Made by a program: the position numbers and the translations under genes. Shown one piece after another: positions 52,582 through 61,892 of a stretch of DNA of 64,000 bases. Numbering within the stretch: the stretch's first letter is position 1; each line of letters opens with the position of its first letter. The notes beneath the pieces were generated by a model. The model was not told the origin of the DNA and ran no database searches. It saw only the letters and a program-made list of their open reading frames with translations. This DNA is from Glandiceps talaboti (taxonomy: Eukaryota > Hemichordata > Enteropneusta > Spengelidae): assembly GCF_964340395.1 (NCBI RefSeq), contig NC_135570.1, positions 126,001 to 190,000 of the forward strand. Reading direction: 5' to 3'.

Positions 52582-55500
52582 TCATGATGATATTTTGAAA
52601 AACAACTGAAAGAGTGCAGCTGCTACTCTATCTTTCATGATGATGCGTAAAAATTGAAGAGCCGTACCCTGAAATGAAAATAAAGTGAAAATAATACAAT
52701 TGTTAGCATAGTCTGAGTGATTCAACATTTTTATCACGAACTTGACAATGATACAATGATTTTGTAAAACACCTTTAGAACTTTTAACTGAGCCGTGTCA
52801 ATAGTAACAATTTTATTTGCATAAATAAAACTATAAACAACAAAAACATACTAAAGTCACAGCATTTGGTTTTAACAGGTATTTTAGTATGTAGAGTTTG
52901 GTTACTGAGTCCATAGTTCTTCAGACGTGACATATTCATTCAGTGTTGTAAGCTTACTCAAGACACGGCTCATCTTTGAGGTAAAAATATAGATGAGAGT
53001 AAATTATGAAGCCCTTCTGGATTATTTGCATATTACCAACAGTGGCTTCAATGTTCAGTGAATGTCTGTACTACTTCATAATGTTGTTCAAATTGAACAA
53101 AGTAAAAATAAATGATATATGAAATCATGTGCAATGATTCTACTCACATAGTATAAGTAACTCCTTTTTCTGGTGTACATTTGCCATATCACCTTAGTTT
53201 TCAGTTTCCCCTTGTCATCTCTATGTTCAACACATTGTACTTCATACCGAGGTAACAACAGGTCCAAGTCTGTTTCAAATGCAATGACATTTTTCTTGGG
53301 CATATACTTGGTGACTTCTAAGGTAGCCTTTCTTTCTCCAAGCACAGGTAAGTTTAGGAATTCATAGTAACGTTTACCAACACCCAGCTCAGAATTATCA
53401 AATGGATGTTCATTTACAACACCTGGGTACCACTGAAGGAAAACATCAAATGTATATGAATTATCTAAATCTCAAATACTGTACAGTATGGTCTTGTCAC
53501 CATGAACTCCTGCATTGTTTTAATAGTAATATCATTTTTATGTTCAGTTAGAATTAGATATTTTGAAAATGTACTTATAGTGCAGCAGTTAACCCAAGAT
53601 TTTGGCCAAATCGTGCACTTTGGGTTAAAAGCATGAAACTTGCCACATATATACTTTGAACTATACTGATCACTTTCAGATATGGATCCAAAAAATCAGC
53701 GCCCTCTAGTGGCCAGAAACGGAAATTTCAGTAAACCATGCATTTCCTTCAAACATGGGCTAATAAATTCATCCAGTATGACCATATTTTCACCAAAATT
53801 GGGAATTTATGTCAGAAACTTGTTTTATCAACATAAGCAATGAATAACAACATTGTTTTGCAACATTATTGACATATTTTACGAAAATGTGTAACATTTG
53901 CTGTGGAAAATAGCTAATTCTGTCATGTTAACCACTCACTGCTATTTCCATATATCAGAAATCAGGGACAAAAATATCTTAAATCATTGATATATACTGT
54001 TAATTGTAACATGCAAGTGTTCCATTACAAATACCCAGTCAGTCCTGGTGGCAGTTTCCTTCACAGTAACAGAGAGCAGTGCAGTTGAGACTAGCCTTAT
54101 AGCATCTGCAAAGACCCCTGCATGCCTTTTTACAGTTGCAGTGAATCAGCTCATAGCACATTTCGTGTGCTTGACCAAGAGTTGTCCACTTTGGTTTCCA
54201 TGGTGAATCATCTTTTTTTGTCCAACCCCAATCCATTGGACTTGGTAATTTAGGATCTCTTTGCAAGGCCTGACCCCAAACATGTCCCCCTTGGTAGGTT
54301 GCTCTTAGTACATGCTGTTGGAGGGCTGCTTGTGTAGGGGGAATATTCTCGAGAGCTCGTGATTTTCTGGAGAACAGATGTTGCCTTGCCTCATTAACGT
54401 TATGCATTCCACTGGTTCGATCATACCAAAGAATCACAAACCGTTCAATTAGTGACATGCAATTGTCAGGCACTTGTTCTGGAGCCTCTGCTAGAGTGAG
54501 AAATGCATCTGTGACTTCTGGAAATACCTGCCATGTATCCCAGGTTGACTTCTTGCCTTTCCCACAAAAAAACGATGTCACATCACAACCAGTCAGTGCA
54601 TGGAATATGGATAATGTTTTCGCTTTATGCGGGCCCAGAGAGTTTGCAATTTCATGAGCTGCGATGTACCTATAGTGTCTGCCAACACCAAAAGATATCC
54701 ACACCTCAGCCACTGGAATTAAATGCAAATTTGATACAATAATGACAACAACATCTGTGTCAACTGTTCTGACCATAATATTCTGGTGCCCATTTTCTGC
54801 TGCATCACATAGATGGAGAGCCAAACGTGTATCTGCCTCTTCATGAGAACATGGCTCTATGCGACCTTTGTCCAGTCTAGCAGGTGTACAGAGAACTTCA
54901 TTCCCAAAAGTGCTGTACAGTTCCTTCCCATCTACTTCAGTTGAGGTCATTTGTTCTGACAGTAACCTAAAGAGCTCAGTTTTGTTATCATTGTCACGCA
55001 AGAAGCTTTGCCAGTTACTTGGTATATTTGATGATGGACTTACTCTCCTTCTTGCACCTTTACCACGTTTCTCTCTTGTAGCTGCCTTCAGGCTGTCAGC
55101 AAAATACACATCCCATACTATATCAAGTCTATCCACATGATCTAAATTCAACAAGATGTATGGCTTGAACACTGTGTCACTGTACTCCTGGAATGTCTTT
55201 GTAGTACCTGGAGACAGCATCTGGACAATCATAGCACTATCCAAAACCATTGCAGTAACATTGGGTGCTGCGACTCGAGTTTGTGTGAGGGCTTCGAGTT
55301 CAGTCAGAAGAAGAGCTTTGTTCCCAGTTCTCATTTCATCCTGTCTTGCCAAAGAAGGAGGCCATGGCTGGTTTTCATGCTTGAAAAACTCTTCAAGGTT
55401 ACCATCTCGAGACTGGCATGCAATGTACAGTCTGGAGAACAAAGCACAGTCTTCTTTTAAAGTTGTGACCTGGGCTTTTTGTTTCACTGTTGTCTTCTTT

Positions 55501-58500
55501 TTTGAGAACAATGACATTTTGTTCTTTTTTATTGGTTCTTGTATAGTTTTGGTTCGATCTATGAACCTCTCTTTGACAAAGAGGTCATATTGTTCTTGTC
55601 CCCTCTTATATACTTCTCTAACAGTCTTTACAACTTCAGGATCCATAATATCCTTGGTGTCTAATGCAAGGAGATCACCACTGTCCTCCTGAAATGGGTT
55701 TCCCATTTCATTGAAGACCATGACAAGTGATGAGACATCTTTGCCAAAGGACTTTTGCACACCTGGGGATTGCTCATGATGTACCAGACTACTTTCCTTG
55801 GTACCTCTGTTCTCTTCAAACTCCTGTATCATTCTGGATACCTCAGGTCCTGAAACCATCCATCTTCTGAGAGCTGATGGGTTTTCTGTCAGTCCAACTG
55901 CACCCCCATCCCCTTTCACTAGCGCATTAGATTGTTCATGTGCCTGATCAAGTGCCATGGCAGAGAATGGGCGTTTAGATTTGCGTGCAACAAATCCTCC
56001 ACTACAAAATGCCTGATACACTGAGGGATGGCTCTCGGGTAAGGCGCATAAATCTCTTATATGAACAGAGAGCCACCGAGCATAATTTATGTGATCAAGG
56101 CTAAATATCCATGGCATCAATTTGGCCAGAGATTCCAAGTACCTTGAGAAGTTCGCTTCTCGGATAGACCCAACCAACCTGAGAATGCAGAGTTCCAGTT
56201 GAAGGGCAAGTGACCAAAACTGAAATTGAGGTTGTTCAATTGACATTTTATCACACCATGCTGTGAACTCCAAAGGATTTTCTAGAACCATGTTCATGTA
56301 TGTGTCGTATGCTTGGTGCTGCAGAATAAAGAGAGTGGCTGCTGTGAGTTGATGAGCATGTCTTGTTTTAGTAAGATGTGCAGCCTTTATCATGGAGTCA
56401 GCTGTACCACTTGAAGTGACACCAGCAGTACAAAGTGCTGTTGTCCAACCACTACCTTCAAGCCAGTCCCCCAAAACTTTGAATGCTGCCATTTCAATGT
56501 GTAGTGCACCAAACATTATGACATATTTGTCTTCACCATGAGTGATAGGAAAGTTCCATTGGATTGTTTTACCAATAGCAAACAGAGGCTGGTCCATTAC
56601 TACCACTGGTACCTGCTCAGGGTTTAGGTAATGTACTGCAGCCTTTACAGTGTTCATGGCATGTTGGATCATGGCAACTGAGTGTGCACATTCCTGAAAC
56701 AGTGGCATAAGAGCTACAATTGTTGTAGGGTCATTCATTGGTGGCTGCATTGATGCCCAATATGCAGACCATGAGATGAAGTCATCCTTGCTAAGCTCTG
56801 GTTTATTGATAAGCTGTCTCAGATGGTGTAACCACTCATACTCTTTTTCTAGCACCTCTGGAAAAAGAGGTGTATTGGGTTTTATTGGTCCAATTCCTCG
56901 TGGCACTAATAGATCCTTTCTAGTTGGAGGAGCTGGTGGAACATTTATGTATGACATGGGCATTGGTGCAATTGAAGTACTTTTATATTCATTTCCAGAT
57001 ACATCCAGTACTGGGACATCACGTGGTACACCCTGTGTTTCTAAAGTAGGGTGCTGCATCATGGAAATGCTAGTACCATGAAATGAGTCCTTTGCTGTAG
57101 CAGAACTTGGGTTGTGGTCTATGTTATCGACAGCTGCTGTTGTGAACAGCTGTTTTTTCAGCTTTGGAGGACATACCACCTTTTCCTCTTCATACATTTC
57201 ACATACTTTGTTTCCAATGTCTGTAGAGATTGAAAGGAGGCGATCATAGGAGATACACAAACCCATGCCATGGAGAGTATCAACTAGACCACGCTTCCTT
57301 GTTTCAGCATGGATCTTCAGTGCAAGATATATTGGTACTGGTGTTTCCTTGTCTCTACTGTGACGAATTGACATTGTAGAAGAAGAAGACTGAATGTACC
57401 TTGATTTCACACTATTGAACACAATCAGCTGTGATATAGCTTGAGATGCATGAGACTTTGGTTTCATTTCAACTGCCTGTTCTTTGATATTTGGTCCATC
57501 TAGAATCATACTTATGAGAGCATTGAGAGATGCAGGCACAGCTTTTTCTTGACTGTCTTCAAGAAATTGTCCATTAAATTCCTGCTTTGTGTTGAATATA
57601 TCTCGACGAACAAGTTTGGCAGCTTTGGCCAAGGCTAGTGCCTCACTGTCATAGTCTTGATCACATACTTGTTTGAGTGCTTCCCCTACATCATGGTCGA
57701 ATGCAAGTAAGATTTGCCTTCCTTGATTATAAGCTTTGAGATCAGTAATTGCTGCCAGAACTCGATTTTTGAGTCGTGTAGTGTGCACTTGGACATTTTC
57801 AACACCAAGTTCCTGTAATCTTGATGCGTACAGGTTCTTTATATCTGCCATGTAAAATACTGGTCTCGTTTCTTTGGAGTCACGAAATGTTTCCAAGTGA
57901 GAAACCAATTCTGCAAATGCTATACCGTGTAAAGCACCCTCACTTTGTCTCTCTTTAGGGTTCTTTTCTAGTAATTGTGCTCGTTTGTATAACTTTGCCA
58001 AACAGTTTACATGATATTGGGCATCAATAGCAACCATATCTCCACCTGCAAGCTTTGACAATAATTTTGTATCATTGAGTTCTGTTGCACATTTCCTCAC
58101 TTTAAAATCGAGTTCAAATGTAGATGCCTTATGAAGACCAGCTAGACCAGCAACACTATCACAGAATATGCATATATCTGAAGCACCTTCTTTCTGTTTA
58201 CATACAGAACGAGCTTTTCTGGTTTTTACAGGGCTTGAATCTTGTGATTTTTCTGCTTTCCTTTTGCGCACTCTTTCTAAATGCATGGTACTAATTTTAT
58301 TTCTACAGGTTTTGTGCCAAGCTGCTTTGTTCTCCCTAAAGGTATCTTCAATTCCTGAACCTGTGTCTAGCTTCTTCATATCTACTTCTAAGGGTAATGC
58401 ATTCAGTTCATGAAACTGAATGAGATTTTCTGCAACATACTTATATCCTGCACCAAAGTCTTTTCTTTTTGAGTTTGCAGGGCACTGTAATGGTTCACTA

Positions 58501-59714
58501 GTTAGAGTCTGGCAAAGAATGCACATTTGCCAATTTATTTCATGGCTAATTTGTCCAGAAGGACCTGGCTCTGATGTATCTACAAGCTTGTATGCTTTTG
58601 ACATGTCTGCTACTACTACTAGCAATACAATTGATTCTATGACTAGCTGTCTACTGCCTAACTTGATTAGGTAGCTTGACTTACTTGAAGTGAATCTTGC
58701 TTAATCTACGACAAATAGAAGTGCAGGATCAATACTAGTAGACCAAATGTGAATGTACTTGAAGATTTGTGTAGATGCTTTCAGACATTGACCATGATAG
58801 AATCAAACTAAGTGAAAAGAGATTCACTCTTTGAACATTCACATAATGTTACACACCCATTTCTAAGGGAAAATGTGAACAAAATCACAGAAATGCTTTG
58901 GAATATCAATATTTATGACAAAATAACACAAAATTCATTTTGTTAGTAGCTATTTTGTACTATTTTGTTAATTATCGCAAGAAAAACTAATCTTTCCACT
59001 CATGGCCACTAGAGGGCGCTGCTTACTTGGATCCATATCTGAAAATGTTCAATATGGGTCAATGACTAACTGTGCCAAGTTTCATTCTTTTAACCAAAAG
59101 TGCACAATATTCTTGTTAGCTGCTGCACTATTACATGTATATTTATAAATTTATATACCATATTATCCATCTGGTCACCACAGCTAAAGTTGCTATTCAA
59201 TAGCTTGGATTGTTTTCTACAGTACCAGTAATTCAAACTGAGTGTTTTCAATATTCTCTAATTACATATTTATACTTCAAATATTTGGCATATCATTCAT
59301 ATATTAAAAAAACAAAACTTTCTTTGCTTGAATGACACAGATATATCACTCATTAGCAAAATGAATCCACACATAAAAGGCATGAATTATTAAATTCTGA
59401 TAATAAAAATAAGAATGAAAGGTCACCTGCCAAGAGTTTTAAATTTATGTAGGACTATTAACTGACCCAAAATGTTCATCAGCTTGGCAGATCAAATGAT
59501 GTATGACCTACTATATAATATGGCATTTCTAATTTAATATGAACCTCACCTGTGGTAAATTTTCAATTTCAGCTACATATGGAAATACCATTTCCTTTGG
59601 CCCTGGGATATTGATCATTCTCTCCACCACTAAGGGGTCTTCATCGAGTTCCAGCTGAGCTAGCACTGCAATGGCAACTACCACTATCACTATGGCAACC
59701 CTTCCGTTCGCCAT
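52582..59714 (-). CDS. Small START/SRPBCC-like protein with hydrophobic N-terminus, 3 coding exons
   Basis: Seen: exons 59550-59714, 53148-53432 and 52582-52668 all join in phase 0 to a 178-residue protein ending in TGA. It starts MANGRVAIVIVVVAIAVLAQ, a signal peptide or membrane anchor, followed by VVERMINIPGPKEMVFPYVAEIENLPQWYPGV-type sequence and then alternating strands (GKRYYEFL, KATLEVTKY, NVIAFETD, TKVIWQMY). It closes with a helix (TALQFLRIIMKDRVAAALFQL). Family knowledge: a start of the type 'I..P...VF.YVA...N.P.W.PGV', a beta grip and a long C-terminal helix is the pattern of SRPBCC/polyketide-cyclase/START-like ligand-binding folds. The specific family and ligand are unknown to me, so no symbol is given. 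Intron 1 (53433-59549) holds a complete DNA transposon; intron 2 is ordinary at 479 bp. Confidence 0.82.
53578..53730. repeat. Left terminal inverted repeat of the Academ-like element
   Basis: Matches the complement of 58981-59130 over about 150 bp with scattered substitutions and small indels. It begins TAGTGCAGCAG and includes a CTCF-like 19-mer on the minus strand at 53697-53715. Confidence 0.88.
54039..58604 (-). CDS. Academ-like transposase with C-terminal XPG/FEN1-like nuclease and Cys-rich tail
   Basis: The ATG at 58604 gives 1521 residues; the same frame is open to 58625 but without an earlier ATG. Seen: two N-terminal Cys/His clusters (CILC...H-x3-C at about 28-100; CIFC...H-x2-C at about 145-201) that look like zinc knuckles. 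A central region follows with VVVMDQPL (D671), FGALHIEMAAFKVLGDWL (E704, D713), LDHINYARWL and ALDQAHEQSN (E890), candidate DDE-type catalytic residues. The C-terminal region follows the XPG/FEN1 order: VLDSAM (D1122), VWDVYFADSLK...KRGKG, SHEEADTRL (E1255, E1256, D1258), TVDTDVVVI (D1282, D1284) and TGCDVTS (D1341). The final 35 residues are packed with CxC pairs, resembling tesmin/TSO1 CXC motifs. No stop or frameshift is seen, so the copy may be young. Catalytic assignments are inference from motif order. Confidence 0.85.
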   Translation of the reverse strand: MSKAYKLVDTSEPGPSGQISHEINWQMCILCQTLTSEPLQCPANSKRKDFGAGYKYVAENLIQFHELNALPLEVDMKKLDTGSGIEDTFRENKAAWHKTCRNKISTMHLERVRKRKAEKSQDSSPVKTRKARSVCKQKEGASDICIFCDSVAGLAGLHKASTFELDFKVRKCATELNDTKLLSKLAGGDMVAIDAQYHVNCLAKLYKRAQLLEKNPKERQSEGALHGIAFAELVSHLETFRDSKETRPVFYMADIKNLYASRLQELGVENVQVHTTRLKNRVLAAITDLKAYNQGRQILLAFDHDVGEALKQVCDQDYDSEALALAKAAKLVRRDIFNTKQEFNGQFLEDSQEKAVPASLNALISMILDGPNIKEQAVEMKPKSHASQAISQLIVFNSVKSRYIQSSSSTMSIRHSRDKETPVPIYLALKIHAETRKRGLVDTLHGMGLCISYDRLLSISTDIGNKVCEMYEEEKVVCPPKLKKQLFTTAAVDNIDHNPSSATAKDSFHGTSISMMQHPTLETQGVPRDVPVLDVSGNEYKSTSIAPMPMSYINVPPAPPTRKDLLVPRGIGPIKPNTPLFPEVLEKEYEWLHHLRQLINKPELSKDDFISWSAYWASMQPPMNDPTTIVALMPLFQECAHSVAMIQHAMNTVKAAVHYLNPEQVPVVVMDQPLFAIGKTIQWNFPITHGEDKYVIMFGALHIEMAAFKVLGDWLEGSGWTTALCTAGVTSSGTADSMIKAAHLTKTRHAHQLTAATLFILQHQAYDTYMNMVLENPLEFTAWCDKMSIEQPQFQFWSLALQLELCILRLVGSIREANFSRYLESLAKLMPWIFSLDHINYARWLSVHIRDLCALPESHPSVYQAFCSGGFVARKSKRPFSAMALDQAHEQSNALVKGDGGAVGLTENPSALRRWMVSGPEVSRMIQEFEENRGTKESSLVHHEQSPGVQKSFGKDVSSLVMVFNEMGNPFQEDSGDLLALDTKDIMDPEVVKTVREVYKRGQEQYDLFVKERFIDRTKTIQEPIKKNKMSLFSKKKTTVKQKAQVTTLKEDCALFSRLYIACQSRDGNLEEFFKHENQPWPPSLARQDEMRTGNKALLLTELEALTQTRVAAPNVTAMVLDSAMIVQMLSPGTTKTFQEYSDTVFKPYILLNLDHVDRLDIVWDVYFADSLKAATREKRGKGARRRVSPSSNIPSNWQSFLRDNDNKTELFRLLSEQMTSTEVDGKELYSTFGNEVLCTPARLDKGRIEPCSHEEADTRLALHLCDAAENGHQNIMVRTVDTDVVVIIVSNLHLIPVAEVWISFGVGRHYRYIAAHEIANSLGPHKAKTLSIFHALTGCDVTSFFCGKGKKSTWDTWQVFPEVTDAFLTLAEAPEQVPDNCMSLIERFVILWYDRTSGMHNVNEARQHLFSRKSRALENIPPTQAALQQHVLRATYQGGHVWGQALQRDPKLPSPMDWGWTKKDDSPWKPKWTTLGQAHEMCYELIHCNCKKACRGLCRCYKASLNCTALCYCEGNCHQD
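58981..59130. repeat. Right terminal inverted repeat of the Academ-like element
   Basis: Partner of the left repeat. It ends CTGCTGCACTA at 59130, followed by the TTA target duplication, and carries the CTCF-like 19-mer on the plus strand at 59003-59021. As it lies upstream of the transposase ATG it probably also contains the element's promoter. Confidence 0.88.
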
Positions 59715-60160
59715 TTGAATATTCTGGCAATAACATTAATATAAATTAAAACGTTTTATTGCTTGAGTGGGTGTCCAATTTATGCGAATATTTTTTTTCA
59801 AGTGTATTAGAAATTTACATCGTTCCAAAAAACGAAAAAAGATAGGACACTGTCACATTACATCATTGTATAGATTCTTGCATTTGTGACATTCCGTAGC
59901 ATTTTAAATTTTACAGTGACACACACACACTCTCGTTTTTCGCAACAAAGGAGCACCGAACTGTAAGATATCCCACCTGAATGCTAAAACTCACTTGATT
60001 CCAAGGTTAATTTTGTGCATATACCATACTTAATGAGATCCTGTGAATGCAACATACATTGCCACACGTACCTTTCGCTGCAGAAATTCAGAAATGTCAG
60101 ATGCACTCGTCGTACGTCGATGTTGATTCAATCGATTTCCTAACGGAAGTGGAAGTTGAA
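59715..60160 (-). promoter_or_regulatory. Probable 5' UTR exon and leader intron of the START-like gene
   Basis: Just upstream of the ATG, minus-strand TTATTGCCAG|AATATTCAA is a good acceptor (UTR part 59715-59723). A donor AAAG|GTACGTGTG ends a candidate non-coding exon at 60072. The exon's right end and the transcription start are not visible; the right limit given here is a guess. A spliced leader arrangement is inferred only from splice-site quality. Confidence 0.35.
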
Positions 60161-60342
60161 ATATTCAGGTCACACTAGATCGGTGACACGGAGGTCAGAG
60201 AAGGGTCGTATATATGTCGCCACCAACGACGTCTGCGGAAATGTCTTTCCTTTTCCATTTCTTTGGATTATGACTGTGTACGTACATGGGCGACACATGA
60301 TCGATACGAGGGCAGAGATAAAGATAAAGGAATATTGAAGAG

Positions 60343-61015
60343 CAATGCCACTCCAGGAAATAAAGGCATTTTTCACACTTCGGATTCTGGGGAGTTATTT
60401 CATTATTCTTATCAGTTATCTATCTACATTTATGCACGATTTCAGAGTAACACTAATTTGAACTTATAATGCCTCAATTTGCTGTGGGCTACATTGCCTA
60501 ATGGGAGTCAGCCAAAATACATATGTAATAGGTGTACAATGAATATTCATGACTTCTTAGTGCTTACTATCTTCAGAGAGAACACCATAAATATTCATGA
60601 AATGACTCTCCAGAATCCTATGGATTATGAAAATGCCTTTATTTCCTGGAGTTCCCGGTATATTTCCACATTAACTATTCCAAAACCCCAGTTGTTGTAC
60701 TGATTGGCATCATAAAATATTAGGGTTCATGATTTCATGGAGGTATATGAAACCCCCTTATACATCCATGACCCTTTATATTATACTTCAGTGTGAAGCA
60801 ACTGTCATGAATATTCAGTGTTCCATCATTGCAGAATGTATTTCTGCTACTTCCCATGATGCAATAGCCCATAGCAAAGATACCCCATAAATGCACAAGA
60901 TCAACTTGATGTTTCTCTGAAATCGGAAATAATTATAGATGATGTAAAATCATGAAATGACTCTCCAGAACCCATAATTTATGAAAATGTCTATTTCGTG
61001 GAGTGGCATTCCCCT
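60343..61015. repeat. Dispersed repeat arms in inverted and direct orientation
   Basis: 60343-60408 is the near reverse complement of 60594-60657 (shared words ATGCCACTCCAGGAAATAAA and its complement). 60948-61013 is a third arm in the same orientation as the second. The first pair with its ~190-bp centre looks like a MITE; the third may be a solo end. Confidence 0.65.
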
Positions 61016-61202
61016 TTGAGTCATTGAATGTCCAATCATCAATCAATTCATGTTAATATTTATTGGACAGCAGCCTCAATCTTGATCAGAATTTAATGAG
61101 ATTAGTCACAGTAAACATGTAAAATATTCCACAGTGAAATAATTACAAGAATCTCATCAAACAAGCGATATTCTTATTTCTATCTTACTTGAGTTATGGA
61201 TT

Positions 61203-61300
61203 GAGGATAGCCATATTACAATCACCATTTCCCAGGATAACCAACCATATTACAATCACCATTTCCCAGGATAACCAATGTTACAATCACCATTTCCAAT
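61203..61300. repeat. Short tandem repeat, about 30-35-bp unit, three copies
   Basis: ATTACAATCACCATTTCCCA followed by GGATAACCAA, the last copy diverged. Confidence 0.85.
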
Positions 61301-61892
61301 TATCAAAAACAATTATTACATAACATAAATAATTATCAAATTAATTATAAACAATGATATACATTTAACCAAAAAATGTCTTTTAATAACTGCAAATACA
61401 ATCCCTGAATAGATAGGAAAAGGCACAGCCTCATGCGTACATTGTGATGGAAAAAACAACATATTTAGCGGAATAAGGAATAATATGGAGTCTTGTAGAT
61501 GGATGGACTTTGGTTGACTGAATACTTTTATGTATTATTCACCTACAATGATACCTGCACAAACTATTGTCATTTACCTTGCACTAGTCTAGAGCTATCC
61601 GTGCATTGATCTCAACATCTTTCTTGACGTCTAGTTCAATGTATGGGGTGTTGAGATGAAATTTCAAATTCAACTGAAGCCACCCACACAGACATGACAT
61701 CAGGTCAATTCTGCATGATGATATGTTTATTGGGGCAGTTACATAATCCAATGTATATTTGTCAGATCAAGAAACTACTTACACAGTTGGGAGTTTACTC
61801 ATTTGCATGAACAACTTTCTCACTGAGCTATAAAGGGTGAAAATATGATTCGATACTAAGTGTATCACCTAGACTAGCTCTACAATGAAATA

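Larger units (their letters stand above)
53578..59130 (-). mobile_element. Complete-looking Academ-like DNA transposon (5553 bp, TIRs, TTA target-site duplication)
   Basis: Seen: the two ends are imperfect inverted repeats of about 150 bp (53578-53730 and 58981-59130). The outermost bases read TAGTGCAGCAGTTAAC on the left and, complemented, TAGTGCAGCAGCTAAC on the right. Further shared blocks include AGATATGGATCCAA and GCGCCCTCTAGTGGCCA. Directly outside, TTA occurs on both sides (53575-53577 and 59131-59133), a 3-bp target duplication. Inside is one uninterrupted long ORF on the minus strand. Family knowledge: Academ transposons have 3-4 bp target duplications and long proteins joining a transposase core to an XPG-like nuclease. 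PIF/Harbinger also duplicates TWA, but its transposase and accessory protein look different. The element sits in intron 1 of the START-like gene, same strand, leaving both splice sites intact. Confidence 0.85.

Noticed and set aside
58605-58625. Start of the transposase at 58625
   Set aside because: The codon there is TTG, not ATG. The first ATG in frame is at 58604, which gives 1521 residues.
53578-59130. Assignment of the element to PIF/Harbinger because of the TTA duplication
   Set aside because: The single very long ORF with an XPG-like nuclease and Cys-rich tail does not fit Harbinger's short transposase plus Myb-like protein; Academ fits both the duplication size and the nuclease.
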